The notes: a model not told the origin generated them from the sequence alone. Shown: positions 33,501 through 42,967, counted from the stretch's first letter. The stretch: DNA of 64,000 nucleotides from Mucilaginibacter pedocola (GCF_002013915.1 NZ_MBTF01000035.1:62001-126000); one strand, 5' to 3'. A program made the numbers and translations.

Positions 33501-35249
33501 TCAGGTGATTTTGCAAACTAAACTTATACGGGTACCTGCGCTGCTGTTTATGGTTAGTGCACCGTTGATCTCGGCTGCCCGGTTGCGCATATTCTGCAAA
33601 CCGTTACCCTTGTTGGCAACTTCGGCCAAAAACCCTTTTCCATTATCTTCAATATCTATATACAAATGCTTGTCTAAAACGGCTATCTTAATGGTTAGCA
33701 AGGTGCCTTCGCTATATTTTATACTGTTATTAACGGCCTCCTTACAAATCAGGTAAACGTTTTTCCGGGTTTCCATCGGCAGTTTCAACCCGTCAATGGC
33801 CGCATCGTAATTAAAAGTTACTTTAATGTGCTTAACTGCAGCTAATTGTATGGCGTACTCTTTCAAGCGCGCTATCAATGCCGACAGCTCATCCTCTACA
33901 GGGTTTACTGCCCATACAATATCATTCAGTTTGGCCACCATTTCGGCGGCATTATCTTTTATAATATCCAGCGAGTTGTTTACGGCTACAGGCTCCGCAT
34001 TCTTTATTTGCTCTTTAGTGATGTAGCTATACATTACAATACCGCTTAGCGTAGCGCCCACTTCATCGTGCAGGTCCTGGCTTATCTTACTCCTTACATT
34101 GGCCAGTTTTAAGCGCTGCAAGGCATAGTAGCGGTACGCAATAAACGCAATTACAATAAGCAATAATACCAGCATGGCAATGTACAAACGGGTATTAGCA
34201 AGGCTTTGCTTGTTTTGCGATTCGCTCAGCTCCAGCCCGAAAATAGTTTTCTCGTTTTTTAGTCCCGCCAGCAATAGCGATTGTATTTGGGTATTACTGG
34301 CATCGTAGGTAGCCTTCTGTATGGCCGACCGTAACTCCAGCGTTTTTATCAATGCTGCCGCGTGGTTGTATTTGCGGTATATTTTTACGGCATCATCCAA
34401 AAACATGGATAGGTAAAAGTTATTGGTTTCGGGGAACTCCTTTAGCAGTGCAAAGCCTTTGCCCAGTTGTGTGAAGGCCTGCGTTTTATTTTCGCTGAGC
34501 GAGGCGCAGTTGGCAAGTCCGCCGTAGCTGGTTAGCTCCACATCAAAATCGTTTCCCCCCGTTGCGTACTGCCTGCTTTGTTCAAAGTATTTAAAGGCAC
34601 TATCAACATTGTGCTTTAATATAAAGGCCATGCCTAAATTTAGCGTACCGGTCGCTTCACCGCGATCTGAACCTATTTGCCGTGCCTTTTTTATAGCTAA
34701 CCTGCAATAGTGTATGGCGCTATCGGGCATGTTAGATTTTTCGAAGGTTTCGGCCAGATTGCCGTAAATATGGTGCGGTTTCGAAAGCTCGATATATTGT
34801 TTTTTGTAGGGAGGTTGAATAGCGAACTTCAACCCAAGCTTAAAGTACTTTTCGGCCTGCCCGAGCCGGTTTTTGCTTAAATTGAACAAGCCGATGAAGT
34901 TATAAGCATCTGAAAGCAGCAGGCTATCTTTTAAAACTTTAGCGATGTTTTCGGCTTTGTAGGCTTCTAAAAGCCCCAAATCGTGCAGGTTGTTGTAATA
35001 ATAAACTTCGGCCTGGCGCGAGGTAAGGAAGTAAGAAAATAGCGATGGCCTGCGATAGCTTACCGTTTGATAGATATTGTTGAGCCAAACCTGCGCCGAA
35101 TCGTAATGGCCGGTGTTCATATATTCGTCGGCCTTGTTAAAAGCCTCTAATATGAATTTATCGTTGCTTGGTGCTTTTTTACCGTCGGTTTGTTGCGCAA
35201 ATACTACGCAGGGCAAAAAGGCGAAAAATACCGCTAACCATTTCAGCAT
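33501..35249 (-). CDS. TPR sensor histidine kinase (HisKA_3/NarX type)
   Basis: The 582-residue protein has a signal peptide (1-18, ...VVFAQ), a periplasmic tetratricopeptide sensor (about 30-345), one membrane helix (about 356-378), and a short linker. A HisKA_3 dimerisation domain follows with His394 in SQDLHDEVGATLSG, then a HATPase with CKEAVNNSIKYSEG (about 487-500) and DNGKGF. It autophosphorylates and passes phosphate to the LuxR-type regulator encoded next. The signal recognised by the TPR region is unknown; similar TPR kinases are frequent in this phylum. Confidence 0.92.
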   Translation of the reverse strand: MLKWLAVFFAFLPCVVFAQQTDGKKAPSNDKFILEAFNKADEYMNTGHYDSAQVWLNNIYQTVSYRRPSLFSYFLTSRQAEVYYYNNLHDLGLLEAYKAENIAKVLKDSLLLSDAYNFIGLFNLSKNRLGQAEKYFKLGLKFAIQPPYKKQYIELSKPHHIYGNLAETFEKSNMPDSAIHYCRLAIKKARQIGSDRGEATGTLNLGMAFILKHNVDSAFKYFEQSRQYATGGNDFDVELTSYGGLANCASLSENKTQAFTQLGKGFALLKEFPETNNFYLSMFLDDAVKIYRKYNHAAALIKTLELRSAIQKATYDASNTQIQSLLLAGLKNEKTIFGLELSESQNKQSLANTRLYIAMLVLLLIVIAFIAYRYYALQRLKLANVRSKISQDLHDEVGATLSGIVMYSYITKEQIKNAEPVAVNNSLDIIKDNAAEMVAKLNDIVWAVNPVEDELSALIARLKEYAIQLAAVKHIKVTFNYDAAIDGLKLPMETRKNVYLICKEAVNNSIKYSEGTLLTIKIAVLDKHLYIDIEDNGKGFLAEVANKGNGLQNMRNRAAEINGALTINSSAGTRISLVCKIT

Positions 35250-35292
35250 GTTTTAAATATAGGTATATTAAACCGGGCAAAGGCAAAGCACG

Positions 35293-36072
35293 CTAGTCCT
35301 TTTTCACTCTCGCCCGCTTTGTAGTTTTAGCGGCACGTTTTGCCTTCATCTTCAAATTCAGCATTTCAACCAAAATAGAGAAGGCCATAGCGAAATAAAT
35401 ATAGCCTTTGGGTATATGCTGTTCAAAAGCCTCGGCAAGCAGCGATACGCCTATTAATAACAGGAATGACAGCGCCAACATCTTCACGGTAGGGTGTTTA
35501 TTTACAAAAGCCGCCACACTGCCCGATGCCCACATCATGATGCCCACGGCCACTACAACGGCGGCTATCATTACTTCCACGTGCTGTGCCATACCCACGG
35601 CGGTAATTACCGAATCTAAGGAGAACACGATATCCAGCAGCATGATCTGCACCACCGTTGCCATAAACGATTTTGGCTTTACGTTTTCCGCATCATCCTC
35701 TTCGCCCTCTATTTTATGGTGTATCTCAGCAGTACTTTTATAGATGAGGAAACAACCACCGATGATCAGTATCAGGTCGCGGCCGGATATGGCGAGTTTT
35801 TCTACCCACTCCGGGTCGGTAGCGCCCACCAGGCCCGATATATTGAATAAGGGCGCAGTGAGCTTCATTACCCAGGTGATAGAGAGCAGCAACAATATGC
35901 GGGTGATCATGGCGCCTGCCATACCTACGCGCCGGCCTTTGGCTTGCTGGCTTTTGGGCAGTTTGTCCGATAGAATGGAGATGAATATCACGTTATCGAT
36001 ACCCAGAACGATTTCGAGCACCGTAAGAGTAATGAGCGATACCCAGGTTTCCGGGTCGGTAAATATTTCCAT
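35293..36072 (-). CDS. TerC-family integral membrane protein
   Basis: The 259-residue protein has about seven membrane helices with the two TerC acid signatures VLEIVLGIDNVIFISIL and LLDIVFSLDSVITAVGMA, buried Asp residues thought to bind metal. Members of the family are implicated in manganese export and tellurite resistance. I start at the Met encoded at 36072 (MEIFTDPETW), because an upstream Met at 36126 lies inside the terminator stem of the preceding gene. The C-terminus is a basic Lys/Arg tail. The gene stands alone between a kinase gene and the sigma/anti-sigma operon. Confidence 0.88.
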   Translation of the reverse strand: MEIFTDPETWVSLITLTVLEIVLGIDNVIFISILSDKLPKSQQAKGRRVGMAGAMITRILLLLSITWVMKLTAPLFNISGLVGATDPEWVEKLAISGRDLILIIGGCFLIYKSTAEIHHKIEGEEDDAENVKPKSFMATVVQIMLLDIVFSLDSVITAVGMAQHVEVMIAAVVVAVGIMMWASGSVAAFVNKHPTVKMLALSFLLLIGVSLLAEAFEQHIPKGYIYFAMAFSILVEMLNLKMKAKRAAKTTKRARVKKD

Positions 36073-36100
36073 AAGACATTTTGGTATGCCCCCTAAAATA

Positions 36101-36135
36101 GCAAAACCCCTGCCTAATTTGGGCAAGGGTTTTGC
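36101..36135 (-). terminator. Terminator of the sigma/anti-sigma operon
   Basis: GCAAAACCC-C-TGCC (36101-36114) pairs with GGCA-A-GGGTTTTGC (36122-36135), with a single mismatch. It lies just after the last gene of the minus-strand operon. Confidence 0.85.
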
Positions 36136-36165
36136 AAAAAGCCATTTTTTATGTTGTACTGCGGC

Positions 36166-37548
36166 TTAATTGAAGTTTACGCCGGTGTAGCTTGCGTTAA
36201 TAACGATTTTGTTTGATGAGCCCGAGCTGCCTACATAGCCTTTGTAGCTTTTGGTAGACGACCAGCCTCTGTCTTCGTCCGATGGCGATTTCGAGGTAAC
36301 CTTTACGCGGTCGTCGTCAAAATTAAAGCTGCCGAACTTGGTGGTAACATCAAAGGCAAAGTTTTCCAGCTGCCTAAAATCAAGGTTGATTTTGGTGAAC
36401 TGTGCATCAACGTTAATGTTTTTTACCGATTTATCGATAGTGCCTATACGGAAGCCATCGCCGTATCGTACGCTCACGTCTGCCGAACCTTTAAGCCTAT
36501 CGATGCTGATAGCTCCGAATTTGATCTCGGCATCTATGTTATTCACAGTACCCGCCTTCAACTTACCGTAGGCTACTTCTATGCGGCCATTGTTGAAGTT
36601 GCTGATAGAGGCATCGCCAAACCTTACGTCAACATCGTTCTGGCTGTTTGTAAGTGCTGCTACAGTAAGTGCTCCGTATGATACCTTTACGAAAGCCTTT
36701 CCCGAAAGCTCGGGCAGAGATACCGCACCAAACTTGTTCTCGATATTGATAGGGTTGCCGGCAGGCATGTACACCGTGTAGTTTATCTCGATATTCTGGT
36801 GGCCGTTGCGCCTGCGCGATTCGCCACTGTACAGGTTAGTCCTGAACGATACCGTTGAGCCAACTTTGCTGTCCTCAATGCTCGAGCCGTTCAGCATTTC
36901 GTTCACGCGGTCTTCATCGTCCGAGCCGAATTTCATCTGTACATCAACTTTAAACTCGTTCTTGTTCCAGGTGTTCACGGTTACTCTACCAAAGCTGTTG
37001 CTTATCTGCAGCAGGTCGTTGGCATCTACACTGTAGCTTTTGCTGTAGTTTTTTACCTTCTCGCTTATCTCGCCGCTGGCCACTTTCTCCCGGTACTCGG
37101 CGCTATCCATGCCCGCATGGCTGGTGCTGTTGAAGCTGCCCGAATAAGTAGAAAAACTACCGTTACCACCAGGCACCATACCGTTAAAGCTACCAGAGAA
37201 GTTTTTGCCAAAATCCGTCCCGAAGCCCTTGCCAAAATCGGCGAAGTTTTTACCAAAATCCTTAAATTTCTCTTTGAACTCTTTATTGAACTTTTTAGAA
37301 GCAATGGCCATTTTCTGCGCGCTTTTATCCATGCGCAGTTTATTCATTTGCACCTGCAGTTTGCTCATTTGCTTTTGCAGGTCGGCCATTTGTTTATTAA
37401 AAGCCTTATCGTCAAATTGTTCTGTTGATGCCTCCGGAGTTTGCGGCGCTACCGGGGCAACAGGTTTTGCCTGTGCAAAAGCCGCTGTGCTTAGGGCAAT
37501 GCTTGCAATTAATGCAAACACCCTGGTGTTAAATATCCTTAGTTCCAT
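36166..37548 (-). CDS. Secreted coiled-coil/DUF4097-like beta-repeat protein
   Basis: The 460-residue product has a signal peptide (about 1-26, ...AAFAQ), a Pro-rich linker, a heptad-patterned coiled coil (about 45-90: DLQKQMSKLQVQMNKLRMDK), and a run of FGKNF/FGKGF-like repeats (about 97-125). A long region of short beta repeats (about 180-440) resembles the DUF4097 'adhesin' fold, with alternating lines such as IENKFGAVSLPEL and DAEIKFGAISIDRL. The function is unknown; it may be an envelope-stress or surface component. It overlaps the anti-sigma gene by 20 bases and is third in the operon, so its level is likely tied to the sigma factor. Confidence 0.75.
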   Translation of the reverse strand: MELRIFNTRVFALIASIALSTAAFAQAKPVAPVAPQTPEASTEQFDDKAFNKQMADLQKQMSKLQVQMNKLRMDKSAQKMAIASKKFNKEFKEKFKDFGKNFADFGKGFGTDFGKNFSGSFNGMVPGGNGSFSTYSGSFNSTSHAGMDSAEYREKVASGEISEKVKNYSKSYSVDANDLLQISNSFGRVTVNTWNKNEFKVDVQMKFGSDDEDRVNEMLNGSSIEDSKVGSTVSFRTNLYSGESRRRNGHQNIEINYTVYMPAGNPINIENKFGAVSLPELSGKAFVKVSYGALTVAALTNSQNDVDVRFGDASISNFNNGRIEVAYGKLKAGTVNNIDAEIKFGAISIDRLKGSADVSVRYGDGFRIGTIDKSVKNINVDAQFTKINLDFRQLENFAFDVTTKFGSFNFDDDRVKVTSKSPSDEDRGWSSTKSYKGYVGSSGSSNKIVINASYTGVNFN

Positions 37549-38110
37549 TTTGTTGATCCTTTTTACTTTGATTAAATTGTTCTATCACACTCAATTGCTG
37601 ATTTAGCACCTCGGCTTGTACCTGCAAGTTCCGGATCATTGCACGTAAAACACGTTCCTGGTTAGGGCTGGTGGCCAAATCTGTTCTTAGTTTACTATAG
37701 TTTGCCTGCATTTTAAGCAGTTCGTTATTAAACTCGTTATAAAGCTGCGGGTCAAATTTGGCAACCTTTTTCAACTGCACCTTTTTTGTTTCTACCAGCG
37801 ATGCATACTGCGCCTGCTGTTTGGCATAAGTGGGGTTTATTTCGGCCAGGTTAATACTGTTATCCCCGGGTTGGCCTTTTTGGCTTTGTGTATACACGCC
37901 GAAACCTATGCCCATAACCACGATGATCATGGCGGCCACTCTTAACACGAAGCCAAGGGAGTAGGTTTTTGCCTCGCGCTTTTTTGGCTGCTCATCAGCC
38001 TCCCAGGCATCCAGTTCTTTTGAGATGTTGTTCCAGATATCGGCGCGGGGCACCAGGTCGTCAAACTCTTCCCGGTTATCGGCCATAAAATCTTCTAAAC
38101 GCTTGCTCAT
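37529..38110 (-). CDS. Anti-sigma factor-like single-pass membrane protein
   Basis: The 193-residue protein has a cytoplasmic N-terminus (1-48) with acidic and aromatic features (LEDFMADNREEFDDLVPRAD), one membrane helix (about 52-70) and a periplasmic helical region (about 90-180). The gene overlaps the sigma gene by 4 bases (ATGA), as is usual for sigma/anti-sigma pairs. I do not see a zinc-binding HxxxCxxC motif, so it is an anti-sigma factor by context and topology rather than by motif. Confidence 0.75.
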   Translation of the reverse strand: MSKRLEDFMADNREEFDDLVPRADIWNNISKELDAWEADEQPKKREAKTYSLGFVLRVAAMIIVVMGIGFGVYTQSQKGQPGDNSINLAEINPTYAKQQAQYASLVETKKVQLKKVAKFDPQLYNEFNNELLKMQANYSKLRTDLATSPNQERVLRAMIRNLQVQAEVLNQQLSVIEQFNQSKKDQQNGTKDI

Positions 38111-38667
38111 CTTGTAATTCCTTTCCTAATTAGTATCTCGTTCAACTTTCTTTTTGCTCTTAAAAACTGGGTGCGCGATGTGTTTTCGTTTATCCCCAGC
38201 ACCTGGCCAATTTCTTCGTGGTCGTACCCCTCTAACAGGTAGAGCGATAGTACCACCCGGTAGCCATCCGGTAATTCTTTCATGGCATCTTTTATTTGCG
38301 CCACTTTGTGTTGTATATCATCATCGTTCCAGGGCTCCTCGTTGGCAATATCATCCAGGTGCCCGTCTTCTATTTCCACCAAATCCAGCTTGCGTTTGCG
38401 CAGCAGGTTTATGGAGCGGTGCACCACAATTTGCTTCAGCCAAAGCCCGAAGGTAGTCTCCTGCCTAAAATCCTTCAGGCGGTTAAAAGCATCGGTAAAT
38501 GCCTCCTGTAAAATATCCTCCGCTTCGGCCAAGTTGCCCACTATCCTAAAGGCAATGTTCAGCATCGCTTTAGAATACAATTTGTACAACTCGTAACAGG
38601 CCTTTTTGCTTCCCTGCTTACACTCAACTACCAGTTGATAATGTTTATCTACAAATACAGCTTCCAA
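38107..38667 (-). CDS. ECF-type RNA polymerase sigma factor
   Basis: The 186-residue protein has region 2 with NIAFRIVGNLAEAEDILQEA (about 33-52) and FRQETTFGLWLKQIVVHRSI, and region 4 with LPDGYRVVLSLYLLEGYDHE then IGQVLGINENTSRTQFLRAK (about 133-172). It lacks regions 1 and 3, as ECF sigma factors do. It should direct a small regulon, probably including its own operon with the membrane anti-sigma and the beta-repeat protein. A gene-free stretch of 357 bases lies upstream and should contain its promoter. Confidence 0.93.
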   Translation of the reverse strand: MEAVFVDKHYQLVVECKQGSKKACYELYKLYSKAMLNIAFRIVGNLAEAEDILQEAFTDAFNRLKDFRQETTFGLWLKQIVVHRSINLLRKRKLDLVEIEDGHLDDIANEEPWNDDDIQHKVAQIKDAMKELPDGYRVVLSLYLLEGYDHEEIGQVLGINENTSRTQFLRAKRKLNEILIRKGITR

Positions 38668-39024
38668 TTAATTGTCAGGTTTCATAGTAAATGACGCAGG
38701 GTATTTTACAACGTTGCATAACACGATGATAAATTTCAAAAATATTTTCAAAGTGGTGTAATAACACGATAAATTATGCGTTTTCACACGATTTATTTGC
38801 GACGTCTTTTTAACAGGATTAAGGGATTGATGGATTAAAACAGGATTATTTTGGGGGGATTTCACAGATTAGGGCGTGTTGATTACACCAATTATTTTCT
38901 GAACCTTGATGCGCTTGATTTTAGGATTCTCTGATGCGATGTTGTACTGATTTAAAGAACCGCCATCTTGTCTATCTATCAAATCCTGTCATCCTGTTAA
39001 ACTTTTCTCATCGTGTGAATCGCT
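38668..39024. other. Gene-free interval with repeat fragments
   Basis: This 357-base AT-rich gap contains the presumed promoter of the sigma operon near its left end. It also has words of dispersed repeats: AGGATTAAGGGATTGATGGA near 38814, ATCAAATCCTGTCATCCTGT near 38978, and ATCGTGTGAATCGCTTCATC near 39010, which resembles the ATCGGTG family. No protein or tRNA gene is seen. Confidence 0.65.
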
Positions 39025-39594
39025 TCATCGCTGAATCGTGTTAAGGAAGCTATCCACCGCCATCACAGCATTCTCGTACCTGTCTTGTCCGGTGCCGCTA
39101 ATTAGGGTGTAGTTGGCATTTAGTGCTTCCAGCTCTTTATACCAAATGGCCATAAAGTGTTCGCGCATGTGCGGGAAATCGCGTAAGGGGTCGTCTTCCC
39201 AGGGAAGGTCGATGTTGAGCAGTAGGTAAAGATCGTAAGGGTGGCGTGGTAATTCGTCCAGCACTTCCTGTGGGGATTTGCCGAACATCTCATCGCTCCA
39301 AACTTTTACAGTGATGAATGTGGTATCGCAAATAAGTAGTTTGTTGGCTTTCGGTAATAACTCCTGCTCAAGCGCCAGTTGGCCATGAAACATATTTATC
39401 TCATCCTGCCAGGTGGGCGGGGCAGGAAGCTTTTCACAATAACCACGGGCATATTCTGGAACCCATACGGTATTATAATGCTTTGCCAAAAAAACCGACA
39501 TGTGCGATTTGCCGGTAGACTCGGGACCAACAACGGCTATTTTTATAATGTCGGATTTTGTATGTTCGATCTCGGAATTCTGCATTCGTTTCAA
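39025..39594 (-). CDS. NadR-like AAA ATPase, probable ribosylnicotinamide kinase
   Basis: The 189-residue protein carries a Walker A motif GPESTGKS (about 23-30), then VPEYARGYCEKL (about 46-57), as in the C-terminal kinase domain of NadR that phosphorylates nicotinamide riboside. The NadR nucleotidyltransferase and HTH domains are absent. It is encoded 5 bases after the pnuC stop codon, so transport and phosphorylation of nicotinamide riboside are coupled in one transcript. The start used is at 39594; the first 18 residues are variable. Confidence 0.88.
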   Translation of the reverse strand: MKRMQNSEIEHTKSDIIKIAVVGPESTGKSHMSVFLAKHYNTVWVPEYARGYCEKLPAPPTWQDEINMFHGQLALEQELLPKANKLLICDTTFITVKVWSDEMFGKSPQEVLDELPRHPYDLYLLLNIDLPWEDDPLRDFPHMREHFMAIWYKELEALNANYTLISGTGQDRYENAVMAVDSFLNTIQR

Positions 39595-39599
39595 TTCTC

Positions 39600-40223
39600 T
39601 TATTTGGCCAGTGTGGCGGCCTTATATTGCTTATTCCAATCAATATAACCTTTATACGCAATTATAAGCAAAATCACGTAGAGTAAAGCTGTTAAATAAA
39701 GGCTTTTGTATATGTACAACGGCACATAGCATGCATCTACAAATACCCATAGCGCCCAGTTTTGCAATACCTTGCGGGTCATTAAAAGTTGTGCAATAAA
39801 GCTTATCGCCGTACAGCAACCATCTACATAGGGTACATTGGTGGGGGTGAATTTATCTAATACCAAACCAAGTACCAAAGCCAGCGTTGCGGTGGCAACG
39901 GCAGTTAATATCAACTCTTTATTGTTTAGGCTGGTGATGGGTTTTTCGTCTTTTTCGGTTTTCTTCAACCAAAAATACCAGCCATACACGCTGGTGCTTA
40001 AAAAATACATTTGCAGTAAAGCATCGCCATATAGTTGATTTTCGTAAAAAACGATGGCATATGCCAGTACGCTAATAATGGCTACCCACCAATTCCATAT
40101 GCTTTGCCTGGCGGCCAAATATACGCACGCAGCACCGGTAACCGCGCCAACCCATTCCAATAAAGAGGTGTTTCTTATTTCCTGAATTAAATGCTGGCCT
40201 ACAGACAAGCTTAAGATGTGCAT
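39600..40223 (-). CDS. pnuC: Nicotinamide riboside transporter PnuC
   Basis: The 207-residue protein has about seven membrane helices and the PnuC core: ...SLLEWVGAVTGAACVYLAAR..., then IWNWWVAIISVLAYA (about 42-56) with the tryptophan-rich substrate site, and FYENQLYGDALLQMYF. PnuC works as a facilitated channel, trapping substrate by phosphorylation. The overlapping NadR-like kinase gene points to nicotinamide riboside rather than thiamine (the PnuT alternative). It is preceded on its strand by a hairpin-bearing repeat. Confidence 0.88.
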   Translation of the reverse strand: MHILSLSVGQHLIQEIRNTSLLEWVGAVTGAACVYLAARQSIWNWWVAIISVLAYAIVFYENQLYGDALLQMYFLSTSVYGWYFWLKKTEKDEKPITSLNNKELILTAVATATLALVLGLVLDKFTPTNVPYVDGCCTAISFIAQLLMTRKVLQNWALWVFVDACYVPLYIYKSLYLTALLYVILLIIAYKGYIDWNKQYKAATLAK

Positions 40224-40261
40224 GGAGTAAATATAAGCAAGGTTATAACATTTTGGTTAGT

Positions 40262-40365
40262 TAACCACAAAGCCCGCAAAGGTTTTACATAGCCATTAGC
40301 ACAAAGGGCACAAAGAACTAAATCTTTGTGCCCTTTGTGCTTTTTCTCTGGGACCTGTGGTTAAA
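40262..40365. repeat. GCACAAAG hairpin repeat between M13 peptidase and pnuC genes
   Basis: GCACAAAGGGCACAAAGA (40299-40316) and its perfect complement TCTTTGTGCCCTTTGTGC (40323-40340) form an 18-bp stem with a 6-base loop. This is nested within AACCACAAAG...CCTGTGGTTAA outer arms. A short T run follows on the plus strand. It resembles a dispersed repeat that could also stop transcription. Confidence 0.85.
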
Positions 40366-40371
40366 TGAGCC

Positions 40372-42435
40372 CTACCAGATTTTCACCCTCTTATCACGAT
40401 CCAACCACATTTTATCGCCTTTTTTAATTTTGAAGGCTTCGTAAAACTCAGGTACATCGGTAAAAGGGCCGTTTACGCGCATAAAGCCGGGCGAGTGTAC
40501 ATCGCTCAGCAGTTGGCTCGCTAACGATTCTGGCCTATCGTGGCCCAACCAGCCCAAGGCATAACCCATAAAGTAACGCTGTGTAGGCGTAAGTCCGTTG
40601 ATGGTTTTGCCCTCTTTATATTGTTGAGTCTTTTTAAAGGCATCCAGTCCGATAACAATACCACCAAGGTCGGCAATGTTTTCGCCGAGGGTGGCTTTGC
40701 CGTTCACGTGCTGGTCGCCAACCTTGTAAGCATCAAATTGCTTCACCAGCATTTCGGCGCGTTGGGCAAATTTCGCCGAATCCTGCGGCGTCCACCAGGC
40801 TTTCAAATTGCCTTGTGCATCGTACTGGCGGCCCTGATCGTCAAAACCGTGTGTCATTTCGTGCCCAATGGTTGATGCAGCTGCATAGCCATAAACTACG
40901 GCATCATCAATATTTTCGTCAGAAGCGCCGGGTATCATGAAGATAGCCGCGGGCAATACTATCTCGTTATTTGACGGGTTGTAGTAAGCGTTATAGGTTT
41001 GCGGTGTCATCCCCCATTCGGTACGGTCTACCGGTTTGCCCAGTTTATCGGCATTTAAATGGTGCAGGAAAACACTGGCACGCATTACGTTTTGCGCGTA
41101 AGAGCTGCGGTCGATAGTGAGGCTGCTGTAATCCTTCCATTTGTCGGGATAGCCCACTTTAGGCATTACCTTGGCCAGTTTATCATAGGCTTTCTCTTTA
41201 GTGGCGGCGCTCATCCAATCCAGTTTTTCAATGTGCTCTTTAAAGGTAGCGCGCATATCTTCAACCAGTTTCACGTAGCGTTCCTTTGTTTTTTCGGGGA
41301 AGTATTCTTTCACAAATATTTGCCCAAGCACTTCTCCCATTAAACCGTTCTCGGTATCTATCACACGTTTCCAACGAGGCAGCTGCTCTTTTCGGCCGTA
41401 CAGTGCCATACCGAAGAAACGGAAGTTCTCCTCGTCAAAAGCTTTGCTTAAGTACGGGCTGGCATCACCTACCAGGTTTTTCTTCAGGTAGTTCTTCCAA
41501 TCGGCAAGGGTAAATTTGCTTAGTGCTTCACTTACGGCTTTATAATATTCGGGCTGGCCTACAATAACACTATCCACCTTTTTATAGTCCATTTGGTCAA
41601 GCGTACTTTTCCAATCAATGGTTGGTGCCAGTTTGCCCAGGCCTTCAACCGCCATTTTGTTATAGTTCTTGTACGGGTCACGCAGGTCTTCCAGTTTGCG
41701 CGAGTTAGATGCCAGGAATTTCTCCAGCTCGTAGGTTTTATCGGCAGCGGCTTTGGCGGCTGCTTCATCTAAACCTATCAGTTTAAATACGATGGGCAAG
41801 TGCTTTTGCTGATAATCTGTACGGATATCAACGCTGTGCTTATCGGTATTAAAATAATAATCGCGGTTTGGCAGGCCAATGCCTGCCTGGTATAATTGCA
41901 GCATCATTTTGCTGCTATTCTTATCGTCTTGCCCAACGTAGGTACCAATAGGTGTGGGCACGCCAATGGTGGTCAAATGTGCAAACTCGGCAACCAGTGC
42001 TTTGGTATCGCTTATTTTATCTATCTGTGCCAGTTCATCCTTCAGTGGAGCAATACCTTGCTTCTCTATGTTCACCGTATCCATCCCGCTGAAATAGAAA
42101 TCGCCTATTTTTTGCGTGTTACTGCCTTTTTCGGCATTGGCTTTCAGGGCATCTTCGTTTATTTTTTTCAACTTATCGCGCAGGTCGTTCTGCACCACGT
42201 TGCCAATACCCCAGCTGGAGTACGCGCCCGGAATGGGGTTCTCTTTTAGCCAGCGGCCGTTGGCATACTGGAAGAAATCGTCGCCGGGTTTGGCGGTGGT
42301 ATCTATGTTTTTAAAAACGCGGTCGTTCTCGGCGTATATCTTCGCCATATCCGGAGCGGAGTTATTGCATGCCGCCAGAAGCGCTGCCGAAGCGGTTAAA
42401 AGCGCTATGGCACGGGTGTTTCTTTTTTTGTTCAT
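40372..42435 (-). CDS. M13 family metallopeptidase lipoprotein (PepO-like)
   Basis: The 687-residue protein has a lipoprotein signal peptide ending LLAAC (Cys near 22). It matches neprilysin/PepO throughout: ANGRWLKENPIPGAYSSWG near the N-terminus, NAYYNPSNNEIVLPAAI (about 485-501), the zinc motif HEMTH at 525-529, and GENIADLGG (about 580-588) with the third ligand. It should cleave small peptides outside the cytoplasmic membrane. The gene is monocistronic, with its promoter in the long gap to the right. Confidence 0.93.
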   Translation of the reverse strand: MNKKRNTRAIALLTASAALLAACNNSAPDMAKIYAENDRVFKNIDTTAKPGDDFFQYANGRWLKENPIPGAYSSWGIGNVVQNDLRDKLKKINEDALKANAEKGSNTQKIGDFYFSGMDTVNIEKQGIAPLKDELAQIDKISDTKALVAEFAHLTTIGVPTPIGTYVGQDDKNSSKMMLQLYQAGIGLPNRDYYFNTDKHSVDIRTDYQQKHLPIVFKLIGLDEAAAKAAADKTYELEKFLASNSRKLEDLRDPYKNYNKMAVEGLGKLAPTIDWKSTLDQMDYKKVDSVIVGQPEYYKAVSEALSKFTLADWKNYLKKNLVGDASPYLSKAFDEENFRFFGMALYGRKEQLPRWKRVIDTENGLMGEVLGQIFVKEYFPEKTKERYVKLVEDMRATFKEHIEKLDWMSAATKEKAYDKLAKVMPKVGYPDKWKDYSSLTIDRSSYAQNVMRASVFLHHLNADKLGKPVDRTEWGMTPQTYNAYYNPSNNEIVLPAAIFMIPGASDENIDDAVVYGYAAASTIGHEMTHGFDDQGRQYDAQGNLKAWWTPQDSAKFAQRAEMLVKQFDAYKVGDQHVNGKATLGENIADLGGIVIGLDAFKKTQQYKEGKTINGLTPTQRYFMGYALGWLGHDRPESLASQLLSDVHSPGFMRVNGPFTDVPEFYEAFKIKKGDKMWLDRDKRVKIW

Positions 42436-42930
42436 TTTTTAGACGGTGTATGAAAAAAAATACAAGGTGTGTATTGTAAAGCAGATATTTTGCTCCGCAT
42501 AAATATACAGAGTTTCATTTATTAACACCTATTTGCTCTTTCCGTTTGCTGCGAGAATATATTTTCAAATACTTTAAACATAAAAGTTGTAAACGCGTTC
42601 GCGCCCACACTCTCAGTTAAATTTGATGAATGTCTATAATTTCCTTATAATCAGACATTTGATTGTTTTATTGTGTCAATTGGACAATTTTGGCATTTCT
42701 TCAAAAGAAATTCGCGTTTAAACCGATATTTAGTTTAAGGCAAAAATCGTGGCTTGGGTTTTGTTAAAATCTAAGCGGTCCTGCATCATCTTATAAAAAA
42801 CATAAATACATCTACCTATGTAAAAACGTTTTTTGGTGTTACAGGCTTAATTGAATTCTCAGTAGCCCAAGTTGAGATGAATTGTTCTTTTTTTTGGGTT
42901 TAATCAATAGTTTAAATTAATTAGGGGAAA

Positions 42931-42960
42931 AGGGAGCTTCACAAAAAGCTCTCTTTTTTT
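42931..42960 (+). terminator. Orphan rho-independent terminator
   Basis: GGGAGCTT (42932-42939) pairs with AAGCTCTC (42946-42953), followed by seven T residues. No recognised gene precedes it on this strand. Confidence 0.75.
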
Positions 42961-42967
42961 ATGCCCC

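Noticed and set aside
36073..36126. Upstream start for TerC
   Set aside because: It would start inside the stem of the terminator of the preceding operon. Met at 36072 gives the normal family N-terminus.
38154..38456. Plus-strand ORF inside the sigma factor gene
   Set aside because: A shadow of the minus-strand sigma gene, which has clear region 2 and 4 motifs.
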